Assembly: GCA_905220665.1 (NCBI GenBank)
Contig: CAJNAR010000044.1
Span: 1 to 64,000, forward strand
Direction of reading: 5' to 3'
DNA: 64,000 nt
Origin: Albugo candida
Lineage: Eukaryota; Oomycota; Peronosporomycetes; Albuginales; Albuginaceae
A program made the position numbers and the translations under genes. Numbering within the stretch: position 1 is the stretch's first letter; each line of letters starts with the position of its first letter. Shown here one piece after another: positions 45,925-57,821 of the stretch. A model generated the notes under the pieces. It saw only the letters and a list, made by a program, of their open reading frames with translations. It was not told the DNA's origin and made no database searches.

Positions 45925-46938
45925 GGAATTCGAATACGTGGGTGGTTGAAAGCGGGGCAAGCAGACATCTCGTCCAAGACCCTGACTTGCTTCACGATGT
46001 CATGGAATGTGGTGAATATGATGGACTCCTGTTGCCTAATGGAAGCTTACTTAAGGTAGATCTGTCGTGCTACATGGTATTTTGAATGGTATAAAGACCC
46101 AGATCACGCTTACTGACGTATATTTTGCGCCAAAGCTGGCTAGGAGCCTCATTTCCATGGGCAAGTTGTTTGAAAAAGGGTGTTCACTGACTACGAAAGG
46201 CGATGTGATGTGCATGCATCTAGGTAAAAATCCTCTGCTCGATTTTCAAACTGCGTATGGCGTATTTGTGGCAGATTTGACTCCAGGTAGGCCGATAATG
46301 GCGCCAAAACGACTCAATGAGATTGTGATGACGACAGTTCAAGATACGGGGCCAACAACTGATGTACAGAAGGGATCGCTGCACCATTTTCATTGTCGTC
46401 TGAAACAAATAGCTTACGATACCGTGGAGCGTATGGTCAATGATCCTGATTATGGTATTGAACTTATTTATCACGTGCGTGCAAAATGTATCACGTGTGC
46501 TGAAGCCAAGGGCACCAGAACTAAACAGCCCAAGAAAGACTCGGGTTCGAATGCACCAACGGACCGAATCGGTGGTGTGGTCTGTAGTGATCTAACAGGA
46601 CGAATCACCCCAAAAGACCTTCGTGGAAACAGATATTTGGTCATGCTCATCGACGACAAGTCAAATTACGTGCGTGTATTTGCGGCACGGCAGAAAAATG
46701 CTGCAGTCAAGATGTCCGAGAATTTTTGGCGTGGTTTGAGAACGAATTTAATTGCCGCATCCACGTCTTGCGCACTGACGGCGGAGGAGAATATGAAGTG
46801 GTCGGTCTTTTCTGCAAACAGATAGGTGTACGACGTCAAGTAACAGTAACAGGTACTCCACAATCCAACGGGAAAGCTGAACGCATGAACCGTACCGTCT
46901 TTAACATCGTGCGATTCATGATTTTGGTTCAGTTCTAG
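45925..46938 (+). pseudogene. Copia-3 protease and integrase
   Basis: The protease active site reads WVVESGASRHL: the catalytic Asp of DSGA is Glu (GAA at 45948-45950). The 46067-46825 frame has the integrase HHCC finger (LHHFHCRLKQIAYDTVERM ... CITCAEAK) and the first Asp (VVCSDLTGRI). A phase change near 46730 leads into 46726-46938 with the second Asp (VLRTDGGGEYE) and Glu (PQSNGKAERMNRTVF). Downstream, KRASPIEVLTGGAP and SEETKEYKVLLI lead up to the LINE insertion point. Confidence 0.9.
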
Positions 46939-47178
46939 CGCTGATGTACTAGAGCGGTGCTGCAGAGTACGCTGCTTACATTCTCAGCCGGAGTCCGACT
47001 CAAGCAAATTTGAAGCGTGCGTCGCCGATTGAAGTACTCACCGGGGGGGCACCGAGTTTTCAGGTTATCATTGTTCTTGGGTCCCCGTGTATGGTTTGGC
47101 GGGATCCTAAAAAGAAGACACTTGTGCGTCATGCAGAGCAGGCACTGATCATGGTTATAAGCGAGGAAACGAAGGAAT

Positions 47179-47196
47179 ACAAGGTGTTGCTGATCA
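47179..47196 (+). repeat. LINE target-site duplication, left copy
   Basis: 18 bp identical to 54212-54229 (ACAAGGTGTTGCTGATCA). Joining the Copia-3 sequence across one copy restores the pol frame (KVLLIKDKVV). Confidence 0.92.
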
Positions 47197-47287
47197 CTTC
47201 TCGATTTGCCGGCTACTACGTAACCCGCCAAATTAGTACAAAACAACTCGAAAAACTACCTATTTCAACTCTTTCCTCTCGAAAACA

Positions 47288-49705
47288 ATGGTCCAAGTCG
47301 ACATATCGACACAACCAAGGGTGCTAGCGTCCACTTGTAGTGACGTGGCAACCCTTATGAGTCACCCTGTTTTGGGTGATTGCATGATTGTTGATGAGTC
47401 ATCACCCCTATGTGATGACGTGGACAGTACCCCCACCCCCAGTGTGACGGTACAGGGTAATACCGGTACCACCAGTGTAGGATGTGGTACCGGTGGTACA
47501 TGTGGTACTGTCGTTGCTTCATCACAGGGTGACTCAAAGGCAACTGCAAGTGTGGACGACACTAAAAGTCCCACTTTGGCTGACTTTATCAAGTCACAGG
47601 AGTCCTTGCGTAAGGACCAGGCAAGAGCTAGAGCGAAATTTCGCGTGGAGCTCCCAAAGCCGAAAGCCTCGGACATCGAGTCTACTATGCGATTGTATGC
47701 TGATGGACAACATCCCGCGTGGTTGGTGTTGGCTGAAAAATTGGAGGCAGCGAAGCCTTTTAAGGTCTCCAAGGCCACCTTTCCCATGATTCTAGAAACA
47801 GGTCAAGCGTTGGTGCGTACACCAAACAGGAAAATTCTGTCTTCCCTCATGAAAGATCATGGGAATCCAGTGTTCGAGAGTCTACTGGAGAGCAGAGCCA
47901 TTGCTCAAGTATCAAAGATGCGTGGTGGCAATCTTCGAGTGATGGTTTCCACAGAGGATGCTTGTCAACAGCTGGAGTGCCAGCCGATAACCATCCTCGG
48001 GTCTCGAATACTTTTTTCGATGTACGATTCTCTCGAATTCAAACACTACCTGGATATATTTGGAGTGGGCGTGGAGGAAAACGGATTCTGATTTTACGTT
48101 CCCTTCACAGTGTAGGATGTCCAGTAGTCTTTGCTACTTTCCGCGAAACTGCTCCGTGCAAGGGTGTCGTGATGTCGACGTGGAGAGTGTACTTTAGTAC
48201 TCCTACGTGCCCTCCACAGCTGGTCCGCATCGGTAAAGTATGCGAACAAATTGCATACGAAAAGTTGCTTTACCCTGTGCGAGGGAAATACGCTCCTATC
48301 CCATCGGAACGACCACGTTTTGGTCAACGTGGTCCTTATTGCTTGGATTTGTGTGCTATATCAACCACGGTAGCACGGCAACAACAATCGAACAAGCAAA
48401 AGAAAAAGCAAAACCACATTCAAAATCAACCGCAACAAAAACCAAACAAACACGCCAACGGTGCTCGTGGTGGCACCACAAACAGTTGTGAAGCCAGTTC
48501 ACAGTCAAGAATTGGAAGCGAGGAAACCTGAACGGAAGCTCTCCGATCAAATCTCGTTGAAGCTCAATACTCCCCCAACTATAAGACCACCAGGGGCATC
48601 AGCCTTATTGCAGCCGTCTCCTCCCATCCTCCAACTGACCAGTCCGTCATACACTCAACCACGGGTTGAGCGGGATGGGGATGTATCCATGAAGTTGGCA
48701 TGGACGAGTGGCAAACGTAACCGGGTGGAGCCGTTCGAACAAATGGTCTCCAAAGCACCACCTCTTGCGCTTCCGAAACTAGCGACGAGTAACTATTTTT
48801 CCGTGCTCGCAACTATGGAGGTGGAGATCGAAGAAGTAACAGCGGTTGCCAATCCAGAGAATGGCAATCGCGTCCAAATCATCCCCGTGAAAGCACGGAT
48901 GCCAAAAGAGGTGGCCACCTCGAAAGAGGCGGCACACTTTTATCAAAAACGGCATACAACAATCAAGAAATCGGAGCGACCAACCCGAGTTGGTGAAATA
49001 TGGGAGATAAGGGAAATTGATTCGAAAAATGCCCTTCACTCACTCCGACCGGACAAGCTGGTTCAAGCGGATTCTTGCATCCCTCATGTGCGGAAGCTAA
49101 TCCAGTTCTGCACAAATCCGGACAAAATCATCCGAGCGGCACTTGATCATCCGATCACGATGAATGGTGTGCTACTCGCAAGTATGAATTCGAATGATAA
49201 AGCTTTGGATGAAGGGGCTCATCTACTTATGATAAATCGCGTTTTTGCAACTCACAATCTTGGCGAAGATGTTACGTTTGCGACGCGATGGAGTCGCCAC
49301 GTTGGTGGAAAAGTTACCTCCAAGCGATCTGTTCTGTTCGAGAAAGTAATGTCGTGGTGAACCTCAGCGCCGGACATCGTTATCGGTTTGACTCGAGCAA
49401 CGAAAACTCTCGCGTTGTTGGAACTTTCATTCATGTGTACTGCTCCGACATTCTACACAAACGACCACTGGATCCAATATCTCACCGATGGACCAGTGAT
49501 CTGGATTCCGGGTCATCATTGTCGTTTACTTCCAACCAATGTGATCATATCCTTCTTCCGCTCCGACGTTGGCATAAAGTGTTGGTCTCAATGGTTTGAA
49601 GGTAGATGGCGTGGACTTCTCCATGGTGACATCGCTGAGCTTTCCGCCAATCTCAGCTTTTTTCCAGAGGAACACACAGCACTTCACCTCACAACAAGAT
49701 GGTGA
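47288..49705 (+). pseudogene. LINE ORF1 region (frameshifted)
   Basis: Starts at ATG 47288 after a 91-bp leader. The frame 47288-48091 holds a Thr/Gly/Ser-rich N-terminus then a soluble domain, the coding sense shifts near 48090 to a frame ending at 48531 with a Gln/Lys/Asn-rich linker, and it shifts again to 48461-49360. That last frame meets a TGA at 49358-49360 and stays open to 49705. No zinc knuckle or RRM is recognised. The nucleic-acid-binding role is inferred from position upstream of ORF2. Confidence 0.7.
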
Positions 49706-49734
49706 AATGAGGTTGATTACTGGTCCACTTCAAC

Positions 49735-52700
49735 GTGAATGCTAAGGGCTCCTCGATTATTTCAACGTGGAACAATATCTCAGCACTCACGGAAAATGTT
49801 AATAAAATTCATAACAATGGTCATCTTTTTATCGATCACATCTTATCACAGCACTCCATTTGCTGTGTTCAAGAAACCAAGTTTCGCGACCACAACCAAC
49901 TGGACTCATTTCAATTTTTATTATCCTCAAAATGCAACATAAAATGTTTGTCAATGACCACAACAGTGCTTTTCTCCATCCGACTCAAAATCGCAGTGGC
50001 GGCGTCATGACAATCCTTCGTTCGGACTTTCCCGGTTATACAACAGCTGAAGAACTTACCGATCGAAGCATTCGAAATCGTTATTTGGTTTTGCGTCTTC
50101 TCATTCACGATGCACCGGTGTATATTCACAATGTATATGCACCGGTCAAGGCCGAGGAACGAGTGGTTTTTTATGAGTTATTGCTTTCCAACACTTTCGA
50201 ATCGACCGCAACACATATCGTATTTGGTGATTTCAACACACCACTCGATCGAGCTATCGATGCTTCGAGTGGAACAATTCGACACGAGCCAAATCGATTA
50301 GCGTGTTTGGAATGGCTTTCACAGTTGGGTGTGGTAGACGCTTGGCGAATCCAACATCCGACTGAAACAGTATTTACAGGACCATTACCGCGCAAGAATC
50401 GACTTGATTATATCTGCATGTCGGAAGAACAATTCAATATGGTATACAGAACCTCTGAGTATTTTCGTCCACGACATGCGGGAGATCATCTGGCACAAAA
50501 AGTAACTTTTGCAAATCCAACTCAATCACCCGGTCGAGGATATTGGAAATGCTCATTACGATTATTTGAATATCCTAAAGTTGTCGAAGCAATCAAATTG
50601 GAAGCGAATTTGGTGCTCAACCAGTTACGGACAACTTCGAATCCCGGTAAAATGTGGGAAAGTTGGAAGACGAAAATCAAGAAACAGCTTCAAGGAATCG
50701 AAAAAAAGGTTGCACAAGATAGCCGACGTGATGTTGAGTCTAGCCAGCGTGTTTTGGAAGTCGCAGCAGCTCGATATCGCATTCACGACACCAATGAGTC
50801 ACGGTACTTTTACGAATCGAGTCTCGAACAATTTCGACTTTCAGTCGAAAACAACGCGAAATACAACCAAGATGAAAGCTTCGACCATCACGTGAAGCAT
50901 ATGGAGAACTCTTCGAAGCATTTTTTTTGGCCTCCGGATAGTTCTTGTCGTCGCGTGCCGATCGAAAATGTTACCAAAAAATGTGGTACCGTGACATCGA
51001 ACCCGAGGGAGATTATTGACGAACTCAGAGATCATTGGGGTGGTGTCATGGGCTCTCTTCATAGCCCAGAGACCGACTCAAATGATCGAAATGAAAGAAA
51101 GCAAAAAAAGTTACTCGATTCGATTCAAGTTTCACTTGCCTCAGCAGAGCAAGACCGTCTCTCCACTCGGTTAAGTACGACCGAGATGGCGGAAGCGATC
51201 AAGCACATGCGGAGTAGTTCTTCTCCAGGTATGGATGGACTACCAGCTGCATTTTATCAGCTTGATCCGGAAACGTTTGGCGAGTGTCTGAAGATCGTGT
51301 TCGAATATCAGCTGGAAAGAGGAATTTTACTTCGATCGCAACGTCACTCGGCAATAACATTATTGTACAAAAAAGGATCACGAGGTGATCCTGGCAACTA
51401 TCGACCGATCTCATTGCTTTGCGTCAATGTAAAAGTACTTTCAAAAAGTGTTGGCGTATCGATTGCAACGTTTTTTGCCAAAATTGATCCATCAAGATCA
51501 AAAAGCATTCGTGCGAGGAAGGCCGATGCATCACCAAATTCGACATCTGACCGACATCCAAGACTTAGTCACTCATCGTAGGGAGGAAGCATATGCGACT
51601 TTTTGCGACTTTGAGAAAGCTTATGATCGAGTCATTTGGACGTACATGTTTCGCGTTTTGAAAAAAATGGGCATTGGAAAAAGTTTCATCGACTGGGTTC
51701 GTCTTTTTTTTTCTTTTTTTTTGTACAATAAAACAAAGGCGCACTTGATGATTAATGGAAATATTACACCGTCCATTACACCGCAACGTGGAGTGAAACA
51801 AGGTGGATTTCTCTCAGCATTAATTTTTCTGATGTCGATCGAACCTTTGGGAAATTTACTTCGTCACATGAAGAACATGGCATTTGGATTAATGGCACGA
51901 CTGTCGCAACTGGATTATTTTTTGCGGACGATTCGACATTGCTTTCAGAGACACCAAATGGTGTTTTGACGCAACTCGAACTCGTCCAATTCCATTGTGA
52001 TGGATCGGGTGCGAAACTCAACTTGAGTAAATCATCCTTGCTCTCGTTGAATCGGACCAAGCCATGTCCACGTATTCCCAATTTGACCATAATGGGTCCG
52101 GAGGATTCGGTCAACTATTTGGGTATCCCGTTCGGCCAGAAACCAACTCACTCGATGGTTATTTCAACTCTTGACAAGCGTTTTGACGATGGGTTTGGTG
52201 TATGGTTTCGACGAGCAGGAACTGTTCGTGGTCGACTACTGGTTGCGCAGACGATGATTTTATCACGTTTGTGGCATTACACGATGCACGTAGACATACC
52301 AGCAGCGACAATTCGACAGTGGCAATCGATGTTAAATCGATTTGTGCTTGGTCGGAAACACAAAAAAGATTCAAAACATGTTCACCTACTCAGCAAAGAG
52401 TTTTTATATCTTCGCCGACAAGATGGTGGACTACAAGTTCCTTTTTTGATGGGACGACTAAAGCTACAACGTATTCAATTCCTTCAGCAGTTCGCATCCG
52501 ATGCGTCAACAATTATTCCTGCGAATTGGACAACTGCTTCGACGGAATTATTACAACTTATCCAACCTTCCTTTGGACCACACAAGCCGATGGATATATT
52601 CACCATCGCACCAAATCGACATGGGAAAATGGTTCAATGGGAGAGCATATCGTCATGGTGGAAACAAGCATTTAGAATGTGGCATCGGATGGATTGGAGC

Positions 52701-54048
52701 ATTTCAATATCCGATTTAAATGTTTCACAACGCCGTCAGTACTACATGGAACAACCGATGTGGTTTCACTGCGACCAAAAGTTACATTACGAAGCTGCTA
52801 CTCGTCATCCGAGTACGCAGAACGTTTGGTACAATCTTGGCATGGTGGGCGAACCACATCGAACATTTCGAAAAATGTTTGCTACACTTTTCGACGTTCG
52901 AAGTTTGCAAGACTTTTTTTCGTGAAAGCGACACATGGCCAACGAAGGAAGATTTTGTCGACATGTATTACAACGACGAAGAGCTGAACACATCGGATAT
53001 GTCTAAAGAAAAGTTTCTGGGTCGACTTTACCATGAAGTCACTCAGATTCTCCAGCGTATCCACTCGACGATTGGTATCATCACATCGATTATACCAACC
53101 ACAAGTGGCAGATCATTTTATGTGGGAGTAAAAAGCACGGAAAGGAAACATTATTTTCCATCTATATAACGCTCACAGCTCTCACGAATCGTTTGGAAAC
53201 CTCCCGAACCAACCAAGAGTCATCCGATGTCGACACATTGGTCAACACGGGAGAGATCGGACGCACTGGATTCAGAACGAGTTCGAACTTTTATGGCTAC
53301 GTCACGGCATCTTCGAAAACGTGTATTACCAATTTTCGAGGATTCAAATTTTCGTCTAGCCTTCCGAATGTTGCCAGTTCGATCTCGTTTCTGGTTCTTG
53401 AAGGATATTCAGTCCGACATTATATTGTGCACGCAGCCTTCGTGTGGGGCAGTGGAACCCGATCAACATCTCTTTTTAGAGTGCGATCACACGGCACAGT
53501 TATGGAGGGAGTGACTACCTAGTTGGGATCAGTTTTTCTCCTCTCGACCCCGTTGGACGCATATTGCATGTGCAATCGTACCAAGCCTACGGTCGGATTG
53601 GAAAGACTACTTCGACATTATCTCCGATTTATGGCTTGCATTACAAGCGGTGACACTGCACTTCGTCTGGACATATCGGAATGGTCGTTTGTTCGGTCAT
53701 CGATCAGCAACTCCGACAGTTCCAGCACTTTCCGTGATCTACACCACGTTTAGTGCGCACGTTCGGTACTTTCGAAGACAGTGTTACGACCATAAGGAAC
53801 GCATTCGGCTTGCAAAGGTGCTGGATCAACTCGCAACGCAAGGATCATTTAGTGGATTTTTAGAAGCCGAAGATCATTACTGTGGGTACGGCACAGACAA
53901 GTCAAAATACAAGTGCAACTCAGATCCTAGTCCTAGTTGGCTGGTTCTGCTCACCGTAGTGTGGCGCACACCAATTTGCAAACCACGGTACTTTTCACCA
54001 TTTTTACAACTTTACAGCATTCACAAGCTGGACACAGTCTCGTATTAA
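49735..54048 (+). pseudogene. LINE ORF2: endonuclease and reverse transcriptase (frameshifted)
   Basis: The N-terminus in 49735-50010 has the endonuclease catalytic Glu (ICCVQETKF). A phase change leads to the 49860-51581 frame with GGVMTILRSDFPG, YIHNVYAPV, VFGDFNTPLDRA, NRLDYICMSE and HAGDHLAQ (the usual SDH is GDH). The RT begins SSSPGMDGLPAAFYQ and ITLLYKKGSRGDPGNYRPIS. After another shift 51448-51969 gives YATFCDFEKAYDRV and ITPQRGVKQGGFLSA, and 51905 onward gives the catalytic FFADDSTLLSE in the phase of 51939-52925. The C-terminus at 53227-53514 has a CCHC-like motif (ILCTQPSCGAVEPDQHLFLE then C and LW). At least five frame changes are present. Confidence 0.93.
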
Positions 54049-54211
54049 GGGTGCTGAGGCTACTACGATACGAGATTATCAGCGAGAAGACATATCATCA
54101 TCTCTCACAGGTATTTCACGAAACGTTTTATATATGTATATATGTTATTTAAGATAGCCTAGGCAACTAGAGAAGTCAGTTAGTCTAATTCTAGTAATAT
54201 AGACACCTTCA

Positions 54212-54229
54212 ACAAGGTGTTGCTGATCA
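54212..54229 (+). repeat. LINE target-site duplication, right copy
   Basis: Identical to 47179-47196. Copia-3 pol resumes here. Confidence 0.92.
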
Positions 54230-56135
54230 AGGATAAAGTCGTAAAGACGACTAGACACGTCATCAACATTGGGACACTCAATGGTACGGCGAATGAACAA
54301 ATTCAACGTGCACTACATGATGACAGAGGACAGGAGCCTGAACGTGTTAAATGAGAGCGTCAAGTGAGCATCAAGTGGCCGAAGGAAGTGACGCGCAGCC
54401 GAAGGAGTCGCCGCTATCAGGTCCAAGGAGATCACAGCGCAAACGTACGAAATCAAAAAACAAGCCGAGGCAGACGAGCATGGTAAATGAAGGAGCATGG
54501 AAACACGAGAAAAGGTCAGCTCACTTAGCTATTTATATCAAGGATAATGCATCAATATGGGAAGACTAGGAACGAGTGCCGAAGAGTTGCAAGTGTCGGA
54601 TCCAGTGATTAAGTCAAAAAATCATGGGGCAGCGCGTCGTGGACCTGACATTGCCAAGTGGGCGGTTGCTGGACGCAAGAGGAACTTGCGTCACTTGAGG
54701 AAAACGAAACGTGGACGGTGATCAAATGTCCAAAGGACGTGAAAACCATCCCAACCAAATGTGTTTATAAAGACAACATAAAGGCAAACGGGACTGTGGC
54801 AAGATACAAGGCGAGACTGGTGGTTCGCGGCGACAAGCAAATATTTGGTGTGAATTACAATCCCACATTCTTTGGGGTGATGCCGATAAAGAATGCATTT
54901 GTCATTTTTACGTTTTCACGGATTTGGGGAATTCCGGCTAGGCATGGTGACGTTCCAAGCTCGTACCCGGAAGCTTTCACGGAGCCAGAGTACGATTTTC
55001 ACTTGAGAATTTTCGATGGAATGAAAGTGACCCAAGACACCCTAGACCGACTTGGCGTAACGGAACCTGATGATTGATGCTGCTTCTACGACGAAGTCGT
55101 TTTGGATCAAAACAGGCAGGAAGACTTTGGCATCAACTGTTGTGTGACACGCTGCTCAAGATTGAATTTGTGCAAAGAATTAATGACCCGTGCATTTTTT
55201 ACAAGGCCGACGAGGATAATATGACTCGTTGGGGTCTATGTTGATAACCTGATAATTACAGTTACGATAGTGGAGCGCATTTATCAGTTCTTTACTGACA
55301 TGAAGGTGCTCCAGCTCAAGGATCTCGGTATTGTTGAATGAGAATTGCATGGACATAAGAAGGAGGCTATTCTATCGACCAGGAGCAGAGCGCTCGAAAA
55401 ACATGGTCTGGCTGAAGCGAACCCGGTACGAGTTTCGATATCTGAAGTGCAAGTAAACGAAGGAGACAACGAGCTGCGGAAATAAAAAGCTGTGAGATTG
55501 CATCGAGTACCGACCATCAAGTGTTACCAGTCTCTAGTTGGTAGCTTGCTATGGGTATCGCGCTGCACGCTTTCAGACATTTCGTTTGCGGTACACAGAG
55601 CGACTAGACAAATTCACGCACCAACGTTGCAAGATGATAAGCTTGCAAAAAAGATTGCAAGATACTTAAAGGGAACGAAAGGTTTAAAGTTGCATTTGCG
55701 TGAAGACAGCGAGCCCCAGTCTCCCATCAGGATTGCCAGTTTCAGTGATACAGACTTCGCGGCTGACAATGAAGACCGAAAGTCTGTGAGTGCATGTGTG
55801 CAGGCTTTGAATGGAATTACTGTAGGGCGGCACTGCAAGATGCAAGCTGCGGGGGTCAGCTGACAGCGGAAGCGGAGTTCGTCGCTGCGGTCGTCGGAGG
55901 ATGTGAGGCGCTGGGATTTCAGGAGCTTTGCGAAAAGCTCGGACAACGAGTAAAGATACCTGTGTTGCTCAAGATTGATAACCAAGCTGCAGTGAAGCAA
56001 ACTGAAACGAGGCGAGCTCTGCCAGCACGAATCATGTAGATTATGAAGCTTAAATTCTCACGTGATTACGCCAAGAAGGAGACGGTCAAGCCAACATATG
56101 AATGTACGAACACGATGGTCGCCGATTTACTGACG
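54230..56135 (+). pseudogene. Copia-3 reverse transcriptase and RNase H
   Basis: After the LINE, pol resumes (KDKVVKTTRHVINIGTLN). RT N-terminal blocks are in 54658-55077: SLEENETWTVIKCPKDVKTI, KANGTVARYKARLVVRGDKQ and RIWGIPARHGD. The catalytic YVDD reads YVDN (55237-55248), which would remove the second metal-binding Asp. The linker YQSLVGSLLWVSRCTLSDIS and RNase H features (FSDTDFAADNEDRKSVSAC; LTAEAEFVAA; KIDNQAAV) lie in 55492-55863 and 55794-56039 in shifted phases. Confidence 0.9.
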
Positions 56136-56208
56136 AAGGTGCTGCCAGCTCCAAGGATTCAAGAATTTCGTTTGCTCATAGGCCTGAAGTGGTGTTCATC
56201 AAAGCGCC

Positions 56209-56217
56209 AGGAAGGAG
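56209..56217 (+). other. Copia-3 polypurine tract
   Basis: AGGAAGGAG immediately before the 3' LTR, in the expected position for plus-strand priming. Confidence 0.7.
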
Positions 56218-56455
56218 TGTTGGAAAATCATATGCATCGAGTGCACAACATCCGCTGCCGTAAAGAAAAAGTGACTATTACGACCGTGAAGACGTGCTAG
56301 AAGAAACCAGATCGATTGCGAGGAGCCGCGGGAGAAAACTAACTGTGGAGGATCGCAGTGTGCGTAATTAGGAACTACTTCTAACTACATTTAATACATT
56401 TATTCCCCCTTATACTCTGTTGTTAACATCGTGCAGACCTTACAGCTTGCCAATA
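56218..56455 (+). repeat. Copia-3 3' LTR
   Basis: 238 bp, paired with 44425-44664 and followed by the CACCC target duplication. Confidence 0.93.
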
Positions 56456-57717
56456 CACCCTGTTTTATTGTTCTATGAATAAGGAAACAACTGCAGACTA
56501 TTACTGGGCAGTGGTCAAGATAAAGGACTTATTCAATGACTGGAGGATCGACCACCAGCTACCTTATGTGAGATATCGGGAACTTGCACTCACAACCGCG
56601 CTGTTGGCAACATTTCCGACAGCAGATGCATTGTTACGCCGTTGGCATACCAGCAAAATATCTTTGCGAAAGAACGGACAGCGTTTCCTCGCAGGAGAAT
56701 TTTGACCGTTTCTCCAATACTGGAAAAGGTAAGTGAATGCTGTTAGTGAAGCAGCATACAAAGCAGTCCTCGAGAAAACGCGTGGTTGTTTGCCTAGTCA
56801 AACCATGCATTATCTATCAAGCACATGGCTTATCTACAAGGTAACAGATAATCACATGTATTGTCGAACCTGAACCAGCAAACAACTTGTTGTCCTTTAC
56901 CACATGCTAGCAAAAATTTGTCAATGCTTGGATGCACGGTGTTCCCCATTATATCCACACGTTAACATCGTGCGTGGAGAGTGCCCATGTGGATTTGTAT
57001 AAATGGACTGCTGTGTCCACAGGTGGGAAAATATACACTGCTAGCGCAAGGCTTTGCTGGCACAAGCTCTTCCTGCCATGTGTTTGATTGAGTTACTATC
57101 TATTTTGAGGCGATCTGCAAGGGAGCGTTCTATTAGTGACATACAGCTTAAGCTCTACGAGGGGAGCATATGAAATATCTGGCAAGGAATGTGAGCAGGG
57201 ACTGCCAAGGCCTCTGGAGGACAGCAATGGGATATTCGTGTGTAGTGTGATGCAATGAAACGTTACGTTTGAAAAATTGGATAGATCTCACAATGAGATT
57301 GAGCCAAGCTTTGGAGTCAATTGTATATCACTAGAGATGGCCGATCTCCGTCAGCATTAGTGGTTGGATCAATCAGCGTGCATGGGTAGGGTCAGTACAG
57401 TGTCCAGTGCGTTACAAGCGGTAGCGGAATCGTACACAACTGAGTCTGCTTCATGGACATCAAAATCAGCGCTGCAGCTGCCGCAAGTGCTATCCTTGCA
57501 CCAGTATATGTGCAAGTGTGAGGGAAGCCATCTAGATCGACACGAAGGAAACACTCATCAGCATCAGCGACGCAAAGAAACTCGTCGGAATTTGAGCAAA
57601 TTGTAGCAGCTGTGGATGCACCTATGCAAAGAAGATGTGGCCGTTGCAGGAGGGTAGAACAAAGCGCACGAAGATGTGGAAGTGCAACAACAGAACTCAT
57701 AGGACCAAATTTATAAA
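56456..57717 (+). pseudogene. Third MULE transposase, part after the Copia-3 insertion
   Basis: The 56475-56705 frame reads NKETTADYYWAVVKIKDLF, then a second-Asp block mutated to YVRYRELALTTALLATFP (usually VTDRELA, so the Asp is lost), then LLRRWHTSK. In the same phase beyond several stops, 57624-57705 encodes a C-terminal zinc knuckle CGRCRRVEQSARRC with Gln replacing the His of CX2CX4HX4C. Upstream coding is at 44343-44424. Middle sections (around 56720-57600) are too mutated to place. Confidence 0.82.
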
Positions 57718-57720
57718 ATA

Positions 57721-57821
57721 TAAGGTTTTTGTGTCATGAATGACCCGTAAAAAGTGATATTTTTAGGACTCAGATTAAAGAATAAGATATTTTTGTGTCA
57801 TGAATAAACCGTAAACTGCGA
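57721..57821. repeat. Direct repeat pair downstream of the MULE
   Basis: Two near-copies of a roughly 38-bp unit (57721-57757 and 57783-57821) share TTTTTGTGTCATGAAT and CCGTAAA. They may be subterminal sequence of the third MULE, whose right TIR is otherwise unknown. Confidence 0.6.

Larger units (their letters stand above)
47197..54211 (+). mobile_element. Full-length LINE (non-LTR retrotransposon) nested in Copia-3
   Basis: A 7,015-bp element flanked by an 18-bp target duplication. It has an ORF1 region, then ORF2 with an apurinic-type endonuclease, a reverse transcriptase and a C-terminal Cys/His motif. No poly(A) or simple-repeat tail is visible: it ends directly in the motif duplicated at 44321-44342. 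Several frameshifts and an in-frame stop make it inactive, though it appears complete from end to end. Confidence 0.95.
44425..56455 (+). mobile_element. Copia-3: complete-length Ty1/copia element carrying a nested LINE
   Basis: Flanked by a perfect 5-bp target duplication CACCC (44420-44424 and 56456-56460), with LTRs at 44425-44664 and 56218-56455 (TGTTGG...CCAATA). Gag, protease, integrase, RT and RNase H follow in order on the plus strand. A LINE (47197-54211) splits pol between integrase and RT. Without it the element would be about 5.0 kb, normal for Copia. The LTRs are clearly diverged, so the insertion is old. Confidence 0.95.
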
